From Myxococcales bacterium (GTDB lineage Bacteria > Myxococcota > Polyangia > Fen-1088), in NCBI GenBank assembly GCA_003155465.1, contig PMCR01000403.1, forward strand, positions 1 to 17,588: a stretch of DNA of 17,588 nt, written 5' to 3'. A program made the position numbers and the translations under genes. Positions 1-7,061 of this stretch are shown here, in pieces (the first letter of the stretch is position 1; the number at the start of each line of letters is the position of its first letter). The notes beneath the pieces are model-generated. The model was not told the origin of the DNA and made no database searches. It worked only from the letters and a program-made list of their open reading frames with translations.

Positions 1-1013
1 ATGCATTCGTCTTTGCCGTCTTGATTAAGGTCGACACATCTGATGTTGTGGTTGTTTGGAAAGTCCTTTATCGGGGAACGTACGGCCTTGAACCGCAAGG
101 ACCAGGCGCCATCTTTGAAATCAAATCCCATATCCATCATGGCCGCCGTCCCACCAGCTTTTCCCTTGTAGTACAGGCTTGGATGCACGCCGTCGAAATA
201 GGCGCTGCTGAAATGGCCTGTTACGTTCCCGGTAGACTTGAGATCTTGAGGGACAGCAACTTCTTTGCCTTTTTCCGCCCCGGTTTTTCCATCGATCGCG
301 ACGATGAACGAGTCGGTTTGCGTTGTCGACGCGGCCAGCACTTTTTGATCCCCGAAGATCATGCCGTTGCCCCCTCTGAGTACGACTTCGTCCTTGCCGT
401 CGCCGTCGACGTCAAACACGGCCTCATTGTCAGCATGCCCTACGCTGATGGTGTCCGGACCGGATAGTGATAGGTCGGTATTGGTGGAGTTCGGGCCCAT
501 GTCGACCCGCCACATGAACGTCCCGTCCCGATGGTATGCATCGACATACTGGGATATGTTTGTTGAGACCCGATCCACGATGTATTCCATTTCGCCATCC
601 CCGTCGAGATCCCCGACATAGCCGAGATGGATGGCCCTGCCGGCTGCGTCCTTGAGCGGGATTTCAAGGTAGTCATTCTGCAGATTCAACATCGCTTTTT
701 CCCCTGTCGCCTCCTCGACGCCCCCGATCACGGCCTTCACGCTGTAGTCCCCGGTGCCTGTGCCGGTGTCCTGATAGTTGGTCGAGGTGGTTATGGGAGC
801 GGAATTAAGTTTTGTCGTCCCCTTGTAGATATTGAAGGCGATATCCGTCCCCTGTTCCGTGCCCCAAAGCCGCCACGAAAGATAGGTCCCGGTTCCCGAC
901 TTGACCGCCACCAGGCCGCGGCCGAGCTTTTGCATGATCCGCTGGCCATGGGCGGGCATCGCCAGTAGGCAAACGACCAGGCAGATTGAAAATAAGACGA
1001 CCCGATTTCTCAT
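1..1013 (-). CDS. Secreted rhamnogalacturonan lyase, PL11-like (partial, C-terminus beyond window)
   Basis: Family PL11 enzymes cleave the alternating rhamnose/galacturonate backbone of pectic rhamnogalacturonan I by beta-elimination. Reading the minus strand from ATG at 1013 gives 337 open codons to the window edge, a little over half the usual ~600-residue length. Residues 1-23 form a Sec signal peptide ending AHG before Q24. After it comes the family-like opening RIMQKLGRGLVAVKSG and then TYLSWRLWGTE. Calcium-loop-like repeats of the lyase beta-propeller follow: DLDGDGEMEY from residue 135, DVDGDGKDEV, and DLNQDGKDEC at the left edge, preceded by NNHNIRCVD. A purine-rich GGGGG lies about 8 bases before the start. 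It is transcribed away from the gene at 1554. The family call rests on recalled motifs; a related FG-GAP propeller protein is the main alternative. The catalytic half cannot be fully judged because the gene is cut by the window. Confidence 0.8.
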   Translation of the reverse strand, partial: MRNRVVLFSICLVVCLLAMPAHGQRIMQKLGRGLVAVKSGTGTYLSWRLWGTEQGTDIAFNIYKGTTKLNSAPITTSTNYQDTGTGTGDYSVKAVIGGVEEATGEKAMLNLQNDYLEIPLKDAAGRAIHLGYVGDLDGDGEMEYIVDRVSTNISQYVDAYHRDGTFMWRVDMGPNSTNTDLSLSGPDTISVGHADNEAVFDVDGDGKDEVVLRGGNGMIFGDQKVLAASTTQTDSFIVAIDGKTGAEKGKEVAVPQDLKSTGNVTGHFSSAYFDGVHPSLYYKGKAGGTAAMMDMGFDFKDGAWSLRFKAVRSPIKDFPNNHNIRCVDLNQDGKDEC

Positions 1014-1174
1014 GGTGACGCCCCCTTTGATCTTGGGATGGTGTATCTAGCGCTGCGCAGCAAGTGCTCTGTGCATAAACGCATTCATATGGACAAGGGG
1101 TAGGGACCAACCAAGACGGGTCAAATTCGGCTCATTTTTCTTGATGCTAAACGCACAGCGCCAGGCGGCCTAGA

Positions 1175-1206
1175 ACCGAAAGCTGACAAAGGCGTCAGCT
1201 TTCGGT
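1175..1206 (-). terminator. Perfect 13-bp stem-loop, possible terminator of a lost minus-strand gene
   Basis: accgaaagctgac (1175-1187) pairs perfectly with gtcagctttcggt (1194-1206) around a 6-base loop, aaaggc. It lies 12 bases after the stop codon of the relic reading frame on the minus strand, the usual place for a terminator. No T-run follows on either strand, so an intrinsic terminator is only one reading. An mRNA-stability hairpin or a regulator site is possible. Confidence 0.45.
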
Positions 1207-1218
1207 GAGTTATGCGTG

Positions 1219-1386
1219 TCAACGCTGCGCGTGGAACTGCTGAATTCGCCGTGGAAGTGTTCCAACGATCGCCGCACCAAGAGCAAGGAACGCGACTGCA
1301 TAGAACCACGGTGCCGGGTATCGAGCATAGGTCGGCACGACCCAGGTGCGCCCCGCCTGCAACCGGCCCGCCTGCTGGACACAGCG
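1219..1386 (-). pseudogene. Possible decayed C-terminus of a membrane protein
   Basis: On the minus strand a 55-codon stretch without a plausible start ends in TGA at 1219-1221. It contains WVVPTYARYPAPWFYAVAFL followed by ALGAAIVGTLPRR, that is, one strongly hydrophobic helix and then an Arg-rich cytoplasmic tail, a typical membrane-protein ending. Immediately upstream in the same frame are two consecutive TGA stops (1387-1392), and before them the frame reads WAGLGAVFGR. This fits the eroded end of a gene whose body has been lost, followed by its stem-loop at 1175-1206. It is short, so chance coding-like sequence in GC-rich DNA remains possible. Confidence 0.25.
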
Positions 1387-1501
1387 TCATCACCTGCCAA
1401 AAACCGCGCCAAGACCCGCCCAGTCGCGCTACGTCAACGCCCTCCAGGTCGCGCAGGTGCGGGCAGGGATGGCCGCCGGACGCTCAAAAACTCCCTTCGA
1501 T

Positions 1502-1528
1502 TTGACTATGCACACTACGCACTATAGC
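1502..1528 (+). promoter_or_regulatory. Possible sigma-70-type promoter for the 1554 gene
   Basis: TTGACT (1502-1507) and TATAGC (1523-1528) match the -35 and -10 consensus at five and four of six positions, but the spacer is 15 bases, shorter than the optimal 17. It lies 25 bases before the chosen GTG start. Assigned by eye only. Confidence 0.28.
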
Positions 1529-1553
1529 CACAATAGACCGCCAGGTGATTCAC

Positions 1554-3557
1554 GTGAAGAAGATCCATTCCTCCGCCGTCCAGGGTGCCCTCTATTGCCT
1601 CTTGTTTGCCGCGGCTGCCATGTATGTCGAGGCAAGGATCCGGCCGCAGGTTCTGTACTATTGGAATCCCGAACTCTTCTTGAAAACCTTCGCTTTCTTC
1701 CGCGATATCGCGCTGCTGCCCGGCGGAATCACGACCTATGCCGACAAGTTCCTTTTCCAGCTCAACGCGCTCCCCTGGTTGGGCGCGCTGTCAATCGTCT
1801 TCTTCGCTTTTCTCACGGGCGTCTTCACGAATAGGGTCTACTCGGCGCTTACTCGCGCACACTTCTCCTTCTTCATCGTCGTCCCGCTGTTCTTCGTTCT
1901 CTGTACCCTGAACCAATTCCGCATCATACCCCTGACCAAACTGCTTGCCGCGATCGCGCTCGCGGATGTCTTCATTCGTCTCCCCGGAAGGAGTGCGTTT
2001 CTCAGGGTCGGCCTCTTCTTCGCTGCCTCCTGCTTCTTCATCCTGATCGTGCACGACCTCTATTGGCTCTTCGCCGCCCTGTGCATTGCTTCCGAAGTAC
2101 TGCGCCGAGACGATCGATGGGTCGGGGCCCTCTACGCAGTCCTGGCACTTGCTATTCTCCTCGTCGACCACCGATATCTCTACCTTCTGCGCACCAACGT
2201 CGAAGCCCCTCTTGCCGCCCTCACCACTTCCCTTCAGCGCGGTTCGGCGATCGAGGCGACAATGTTCGTCGGTCTCTTGCTGCTTGCCCTTGCCGTGGCC
2301 TATAGGAAGAGATCGCTCTCCGGCCTGGCATTGCTGCCGCTTCTGGTCACCGGCTACGTCGACCTCCAGACCTGGTTGGCGAGTTCCAAGGGCCTCTTCT
2401 TCGTGCTTCTCGGTGCGCCGCTCCTGTCAGCGTTCCTCTCTGGTCGGCGGGCGTCCAAACCGACACGCTGGCCTGTCTGGACAAGAGCGGCATCAATCGG
2501 TTCCTTGTACCTCCTCGGCGGGATAGTGATGATCCTAACCTTCAACGAGTATTGGAGTTCCGTCCTGAGGCTCAACTTCTATTCGGCCACCCAGCAATGG
2601 CCCGCTGTCTTGCAAGAAGTACAAAAGCCGTCGCTCGCCGATGCCGAGCCCATCCTGGTATCGCCGTTCATCCTCGAAGCCCTGTATCATACCGGAAGGT
2701 TGCCCGACGACCTGCTCAACTACCGGCAGATCTACCCGCCCTACGTCGCAAATGTCACCCCGGAAACCCTTCGAGAAGACCTGGAACACGGGAAGTACAT
2801 GATCAACCTTCAGCAAAGCGCCCGGATCTCCTTTGAACTCGGGCTCATCAACTACGCCGAACTCACGGCGTACGACGTATTGGAGTATCGCGGCGATCTG
2901 CTCTCATCCTATCAATTGATTGCCCTTGTCTATCTGTTAAAGGGCAACTATGAGGCCAGCCGCCCCTTCCTCGTTGTCGTGAAGCAGAATCTCTTGTCAA
3001 GCGCATGGGCCGATCGGTACCTGGCCTATGTTGACGACCCGAAGGGAATGGAGAACGACCGCTATCTGATGTCGATTAAGTCACGCATACTCCTGGCCGA
3101 CGACCCTGTCGAATCGCTGCTGCAACGCCCTCCCTTTTTCGAAGTCGCGCAGCGGCTTGTGGCGCACAACCCGCAGAACGCGATGGCGCGCGCATACCTT
3201 ATGTCCTCCTATTTGCTCAACGGACAAGTCACCAGGATCTATGAGACGTTCTTTTCAAGCGATGGCTCCATCGCGCCACCGGATACCGCCGCCATCCCGC
3301 GCGTCTGTCAAGAGGCCGCCCTGGTGTATCTGGCAGCTACTGGCAAAGAAGCATCACCGGCGGTCGCAAGTCGAATAGACAGAGAGACGCTCCGTGATTT
3401 CAATGAATACTCCGAAATCCTGCGAGGACGCGCTGCCGGCTATCCGGTAAACGCCAGTACGGATACAGGAAGATTCGATACGGCCTATTTCCACTACTAC
3501 ACGTCCCTTCCTAACAAGAGGCCATCATGGACGTATACCATCGATTCAGCTCACTAG
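1554..3557 (+). CDS. DUF6057-like polytopic membrane protein with TPR-like C-terminal half
   Basis: The 667-residue product has two halves. Residues 1 to about 330 carry roughly nine hydrophobic segments, for example ALYCLLFAAAAMYVEA, LGALSIVFFAFLTGVF and SLYLLGGIVMILTF. Residues about 335-667 are hydrophilic and helical, with TPR-like pairs such as ELGLINYAELTAYDVLEY and AMARAYLMSSYLLNGQ. The pattern LLPGGITTYADKFLFQL followed by LPWLGAL is what I recall from DUF6057 proteins, best known in Bacteroidota; their function is unknown. GTG at 1554 was chosen because AGGTGA (1543-1548) sits five bases before it and it gives the basic N-terminus MKKIHSS; GTG at 1545 in the same frame would add three residues. 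The last 31 bases overlap the next gene, so the two are probably cotranscribed and translationally coupled. The TPR-like half could face the periplasm and engage its partner there; this is inference. Confidence 0.68.
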   Translation: MKKIHSSAVQGALYCLLFAAAAMYVEARIRPQVLYYWNPELFLKTFAFFRDIALLPGGITTYADKFLFQLNALPWLGALSIVFFAFLTGVFTNRVYSALTRAHFSFFIVVPLFFVLCTLNQFRIIPLTKLLAAIALADVFIRLPGRSAFLRVGLFFAASCFFILIVHDLYWLFAALCIASEVLRRDDRWVGALYAVLALAILLVDHRYLYLLRTNVEAPLAALTTSLQRGSAIEATMFVGLLLLALAVAYRKRSLSGLALLPLLVTGYVDLQTWLASSKGLFFVLLGAPLLSAFLSGRRASKPTRWPVWTRAASIGSLYLLGGIVMILTFNEYWSSVLRLNFYSATQQWPAVLQEVQKPSLADAEPILVSPFILEALYHTGRLPDDLLNYRQIYPPYVANVTPETLREDLEHGKYMINLQQSARISFELGLINYAELTAYDVLEYRGDLLSSYQLIALVYLLKGNYEASRPFLVVVKQNLLSSAWADRYLAYVDDPKGMENDRYLMSIKSRILLADDPVESLLQRPPFFEVAQRLVAHNPQNAMARAYLMSSYLLNGQVTRIYETFFSSDGSIAPPDTAAIPRVCQEAALVYLAATGKEASPAVASRIDRETLRDFNEYSEILRGRAAGYPVNASTDTGRFDTAYFHYYTSLPNKRPSWTYTIDSAH

Positions 3558-5023
3558 CGCTTGCGGCATGCCTGACCGCGCCATTGGCGACGGGCATTTC
3601 GTGCACCGGGTTTGATGAGCGTTCATCCCTCCCGGCAGGAATCCCTCCGACAATCCGCCCAGACTATTCCAACAGCGTGATTCCGCCCAATATTGCACCG
3701 CTGAACTTCACCATCGCCGATTCCGGCGAGGGCTTCTCCGTGGTGATCAGTTCGGTCAAAGGGCCAAGCATTTCCCTGGTGAGCTCGTCGCCTGAAATCA
3801 CCATCCCTCCGCGGAAGTGGCGGCGGCTTCTGGAGCAGAACACAGGAAGCGAGCTAAAGTTCCAGATATTCATCAAGCGAAATGGACGCTGGTATTCCTT
3901 TTCCCCCATTACAAACAGAATCGCCCCGGAGGCCATCGACCGCTACATAACGTATCGCAAGAGCTATCCGCAGTTCTACATGAAGGACAGGCTGGAAATC
4001 CTGCAGCGCGACCTGGAATCATTTGACGAAGAGATCATTCTTTCGCCGAAGACGGGCTGTTTCAATTGCCACACTTTCTATCGCCATTCGACGGACAAGT
4101 TCCTGTTTCAGGCGCGTTTCTACGGCAAGAACTATCTGCTGCTCCATGACCAGGGAAGGACATCGCTCATTACGCCAGTCCTTAGGAGGCCCGGATCATC
4201 GTATGCGTCATGGCATCCCAATGGCAATCTTATCGCGTTTGCTACCGATGCAAAGGTCTCAGTCTCGGTTTTCGCGGCCGGAAAGGGCGCGGAAGAGGTG
4301 CTGGAATACACGGACTTGGACGGAGATCTGGCGATCTATAATATTCGGGATAATACGATGTCGACGACCGCGGCTATTTCCCGGAAGGACCGGGTGGAAA
4401 ACCAGCCCGCGTGGTCTCCTGATGGCAAGTTCCTGTACTTCCTGAGCGCGCCGATGGTTCCCAAGAAGGATTTCGTCAAGGTACAATACGATCTCCGGCG
4501 CATAGGCTACGACGCGGGCCTCGATACCTGGGGCGAGGTGGAGACGCTGGTCTCGGCAACGGAGACTGGAAGGGGGGCCTCTTTCCCGGCACCGTCGCCG
4601 GACGGGAGGTTCCTTCTTTTCTGTATGACCGACCGTGGATCGTTTTCCATCGTCCGGCAAAGCACCGATTTGTATCTAATGGACCTTGAAAAGAAGAGCT
4701 TCAGAAAACTAGCGATCAACAGCGATCATTCTGATTCTTATCATGCATGGTCAAGCAACAGCAGATGGATCGTCTTCACCAGCAAACGTAGCGATGGAAT
4801 ATTTGGAAAACTGTTCCTCAGCTACTTCGACAGCGATGGTATCGCACATAATCCTATTCTCTTGCCACAGCAGGATCCCCGCTTCTATGAAAGTTTCACC
4901 AAGAGCTTTCAACGCGCCGAGTTCACCACGGAGCCTTTCAAGGTGAGCCCTGCAGATCTCAACGAGGTCATTGGCGATACCAGCAAGATCATGACCGCAT
5001 TCTGGGCGGGGGAAGCTCAGTAG
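3527..5023 (+). CDS. Exported PD40/TolB-like beta-propeller protein with a CxxCH haem motif
   Basis: This 498-residue protein begins with a signal-like hydrophobic segment (residues 7-24), with Cys at 15 (LAAC) and 26 (GISC); either could be a weak lipidation site. The segment SVIPPNIAPLNFTI is shared, as I recall, with the propeller proteins that accompany DUF6057 genes in Bacteroidota. C178-F-N-C181-H182 is a c-type haem-binding motif. PD40 repeats follow: SYASWHPNGNLIAFAT, NQPAWSPDGKFLYFLS, SFPAPSPDGRFLLF and SYHAWSSNSRWIVFTSKRSDG. Covalent haem attachment would require export to the periplasm. The ATG has an aagagg Shine-Dalgarno six bases upstream and lies inside the end of the preceding gene, implying a two-gene operon. 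The role is unknown. A one-haem propeller might be an electron carrier or sensor, or the CxxCH might serve another purpose. Confidence 0.68.
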   Translation: MDVYHRFSSLALAACLTAPLATGISCTGFDERSSLPAGIPPTIRPDYSNSVIPPNIAPLNFTIADSGEGFSVVISSVKGPSISLVSSSPEITIPPRKWRRLLEQNTGSELKFQIFIKRNGRWYSFSPITNRIAPEAIDRYITYRKSYPQFYMKDRLEILQRDLESFDEEIILSPKTGCFNCHTFYRHSTDKFLFQARFYGKNYLLLHDQGRTSLITPVLRRPGSSYASWHPNGNLIAFATDAKVSVSVFAAGKGAEEVLEYTDLDGDLAIYNIRDNTMSTTAAISRKDRVENQPAWSPDGKFLYFLSAPMVPKKDFVKVQYDLRRIGYDAGLDTWGEVETLVSATETGRGASFPAPSPDGRFLLFCMTDRGSFSIVRQSTDLYLMDLEKKSFRKLAINSDHSDSYHAWSSNSRWIVFTSKRSDGIFGKLFLSYFDSDGIAHNPILLPQQDPRFYESFTKSFQRAEFTTEPFKVSPADLNEVIGDTSKIMTAFWAGEAQ

Positions 5024-5086
5024 GTCTTCGTGACAATGAATTGCTGCATGAAGATTTGTGGAACGGGCCGCCGCCTCGGAGCATCC

Positions 5087-5389
5087 CTATTCCGTGCGTT
5101 TGACCTGGAACGGGATGGTCGCGCCCCGCTCTTCTGACCATTCCTCGACCACACCCGCGACGCGGGCACCGAGCGGACCGCGACGCAGGTAGGCGAAGAA
5201 CAGGTTCAGCTTCGGCTCCGTGCCCTCGGCCAGCACCTCGACTGTGCCGTCCACCCGGTTGCGCACCCAGCCCGCAAGGCCCAAACGCCGGGCCTCATCA
5301 AGAGTGGTCGCGCGATACCCCACGCCCTGGACCAGACCGCGCACCACGGCGTGCAAGCGACGGTTCTTGGTGGGGGTGCTGTCGCTCAT
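5087..5389 (-). CDS. acyP: Acylphosphatase
   Basis: Acylphosphatase (EC 3.6.1.7) hydrolyses carboxyl-phosphate bonds such as those in acetyl phosphate or 1,3-bisphosphoglycerate, in the cytoplasm. The 100-residue product has the usual small ferredoxin-like fold length. VRGLVQGVGYR is the phosphate-binding loop, with catalytic Arg26, and GWVRNRVDGTVEV carries catalytic Asn44, so it should be active. The common GFR of the loop is GYR here, a normal variant. It starts three bases after the stop of the upstream small gene at 5393, so both are probably on one transcript. It converges with the PD40 gene, leaving 63 bases with no clear terminator. Confidence 0.93.
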   Translation of the reverse strand: MSDSTPTKNRRLHAVVRGLVQGVGYRATTLDEARRLGLAGWVRNRVDGTVEVLAEGTEPKLNLFFAYLRRGPLGARVAGVVEEWSEERGATIPFQVKRTE

Positions 5390-5392
5390 CTA

Positions 5393-5635
5393 TCAAAGCG
5401 CCCCCTCGGTCACGGCGATCCCCACCAGGTGGCTTGGCACGAGCGGCAACTCGGCGAAGCGCGCCAGCACTTGCCCAGCCCCACCCTTCACTTCGACCTT
5501 GGCCAACACCACATACTCGACCGGCCCCTGCACCGGCGCGCAAGCCGTTAACGTGCCAACCACCTGGGCCCCCGTGTCGTAGGTGAAAGTCACCCGGTGG
5601 CTCAGCATGTCCCGGAGGCTCTGGTATTTAGCCAT
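5393..5635 (-). CDS. Small conserved-looking cytoplasmic protein upstream of acylphosphatase
   Basis: The 80-residue product has no signal peptide or membrane segment. Its sequence (LRDMLSHRVTFTYDTGAQVV, then LVPSHLVGIAVTEG near the end) alternates short beta-strands, compatible with a small Sm-like or SH3-like barrel. Similar short proteins occur, as I recall, in Myxococcota genomes, but I know of no assigned function. The spacing to acyP is three bases, so the two are presumably coexpressed. A GGGAAG stretch lies about 10 bases before the ATG. RNA or nucleotide binding would be a guess from the fold alone and is not claimed. Confidence 0.72.
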   Translation of the reverse strand: MAKYQSLRDMLSHRVTFTYDTGAQVVGTLTACAPVQGPVEYVVLAKVEVKGGAGQVLARFAELPLVPSHLVGIAVTEGAL

Positions 5636-5670
5636 GGAGCGTAAACTTCCCAGGCTGGCCGCTCCTCGTC

Positions 5671-5709
5671 AACCCTGGGCCGCGCTCTACTAACCCTGAG
5701 CCGCGCTCT
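5671..5709. repeat. Imperfect 21-base tandem repeat in a divergent intergenic region
   Basis: An 18-base unit, aaccctgggccgcgctct (5671-5688), recurs at 5692-5709 with one change (g to a at unit position 8), giving a 21-base period, two helical turns. It lies between the minus-strand small-protein/acyP pair and the plus-strand lipoprotein operon, where a regulator could bind both copies on one DNA face. It may equally be a slippage duplication. Confidence 0.6.
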
Positions 5710-5768
5710 TTTCTCCTCTGACGCCCCCCATTCGCTTGCGGAACCCGCCAGAATCCTTCGACCAGTAG

Positions 5769-5774
5769 TAAGAT
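5769..5774 (+). promoter_or_regulatory. -10-like hexamer placed for a leaderless start at 5781
   Basis: TAAGAT ends six bases before the GTG at 5781, so a transcript starting seven bases after the hexamer would begin at the start codon itself. No Shine-Dalgarno is visible and no convincing -35 box lies 16-18 bases upstream. The same geometry occurs before the ATG at 13178. Confidence 0.35.
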
Positions 5775-5780
5775 AGCGTT

Positions 5781-7061
5781 GTGACGCTTGGCCCCTGCGC
5801 AGGTTTAGCTGTTTGCGCCGCTGCCCTGGTCGGCTGCGCCGGCAATGAGCCACAGCCACGCCTCGACGCCGTCTCCCCCGTCCGATCCTACACCGATCGC
5901 GACATCCGGCTGACCATGACCGGTGCGGACTTCGTCCCATCGTACCGCCTGGACTCTGTTTCGGGCGAACGGGCGGCCGTGATGGAAGGCTTCTCGGGCC
6001 GGGTCATCAGCGATGTCAGCGACGAGGTGAGTTGGGTACCGCTGTCCGATTTCGGTTGGATCAGCCCCACCCAGATCTCGGCCGGCCTGGCCAAAGAGGC
6101 CGCGGAGGAATTGTCCGCGGGCTCCTGCGATGTGGAGATCACGGATCCGCGTGGCCGCCGGACGGTGCTGCAGGCCGGCTTCTTGGCGCTGGGCCGGGAC
6201 CCGCCCCCGGATGTAACGGTCGGAAGCCCTGTCGCCGGCGAGATCTACGCCCCGGGATCAACCATCCACGGAAATGTGACCGCCACGGACCAGTCGCCCG
6301 GTCACTTGACCGCGCTGACCTGGAGCTACACTGAACCGGGGTCGGCAGGGAGGCAGGTGGCGGGCGCGTGTCCGGTCGGGCTGGACACTGGCCGCATGGA
6401 CTGCACCTTCGACGTGACTGTCAGCACGTCCTTGCTCCCGTACACGACGGTCCACCTGGCGATTACCGCCTCGGACGATGCCGTGCCGCCCAACCAGACC
6501 AGCCCGGACTTTCCCATCATGCTGGGTGCGCGCCCCACGGTGTCCGCGGTCACGCCGCTGGCGGGAGGAATGGCGGGAGGGACAAATGTGGTGATCCAAG
6601 GATCGGGCTTTGTTCCCGGGAGTCGCGCCTACTTTGGCACCAGCCTTCTCATCCCCGACGGTGGCATCGTGGTCAACACCGAAATCATCACCGGGTACAC
6701 ACCGGCCCACTTCGCGGGCCCGGCCCCGGTGACCGTACAGTCGCGCCTTGGCTTCGCCTCCTGGGACCACAAGTTTGAGTATCAGCTTCCGCCGCAGATA
6801 GCGTCGATCTCTCCCTCGGTCGCCGCACCAGGCAGGGACACGCCCGTCCGCGTTCTCGGCGCCAGCTTCACCGCGACTACGATCATCTATCTGGGTCAGA
6901 CCCTGGCCCGCGCAACTCCCCTGGCGCGGGCGTTGTGGCGAAGCGCCGAGGAGATCACCGGCGTTGTGCCCGGTTCAAGCGGGAAGGCCACGGTCTGGGC
7001 CTTCGACCCCAACAACGGCTGGACCAGCCTGCCCGACGGCTTTTCCTGGACTGCGCCATGA
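5781..7061 (+). CDS. Lipoprotein with IPT/TIG-type Ig-like domains
   Basis: The 426-residue product opens with a lipoprotein signal ending LVGC, with lipidated Cys19, although the N-region unusually has no Lys or Arg. An in-frame TAA at 5769-5771 limits the start to the GTG at 5781. Ig-like units follow: a first at about residues 26-140 (PRLDAVSPVRSYTDRD, LTMTGADF); a middle one at about 143-245 with a probable Cys pair (GACPVGLD, MDCTFD); and two clear IPT/TIG domains at about 252-330 (PTVSAVTPLAGGMAGG, VVIQGSGF) and 337-426 (PPQIASISPSVAAPG, VRVLGASF). IPT domains normally mediate cell-surface or protein binding. Its stop overlaps the histidine-kinase ATG by four bases, so it is the first gene of a coupled operon and may act as its outer-membrane or periplasmic partner. 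The binding target is unknown. Confidence 0.82.
   Translation: MTLGPCAGLAVCAAALVGCAGNEPQPRLDAVSPVRSYTDRDIRLTMTGADFVPSYRLDSVSGERAAVMEGFSGRVISDVSDEVSWVPLSDFGWISPTQISAGLAKEAAEELSAGSCDVEITDPRGRRTVLQAGFLALGRDPPPDVTVGSPVAGEIYAPGSTIHGNVTATDQSPGHLTALTWSYTEPGSAGRQVAGACPVGLDTGRMDCTFDVTVSTSLLPYTTVHLAITASDDAVPPNQTSPDFPIMLGARPTVSAVTPLAGGMAGGTNVVIQGSGFVPGSRAYFGTSLLIPDGGIVVNTEIITGYTPAHFAGPAPVTVQSRLGFASWDHKFEYQLPPQIASISPSVAAPGRDTPVRVLGASFTATTIIYLGQTLARATPLARALWRSAEEITGVVPGSSGKATVWAFDPNNGWTSLPDGFSWTAP

Larger units (their letters stand above)
1014..1553. other. Divergent non-coding region
   Basis: About 540 bases separate two outward-facing genes. Reading frames here are short, compositionally odd and lack start signals. 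The region should hold promoters for both flanking genes. I see a 10-bp palindrome gctgcgcagc at 1052-1061 in the leader of the lyase gene, a perfect 13-bp stem-loop at 1175-1206, and a possible relic coding tail at 1219-1386 on the minus strand. No tRNA or mobile element is visible. Confidence 0.6.

Noticed and set aside
1523..1535. Possible -10 at CACAAT instead of TATAGC
   Set aside because: Spacing from TTGACT would exceed 20 bases, worse than the 15-base alternative.
1212..1834. Several overlapping plus-strand open frames in the divergent gap
   Set aside because: Arg/Pro-rich frames without Shine-Dalgarno or domains, and the longest runs into the 1554 gene out of frame.
6935..7057. Upstream extension of the histidine kinase
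   Set aside because: The added residues are Arg-rich shadow of the lipoprotein gene and would bury the TM1 start; ATG 7058 is better.
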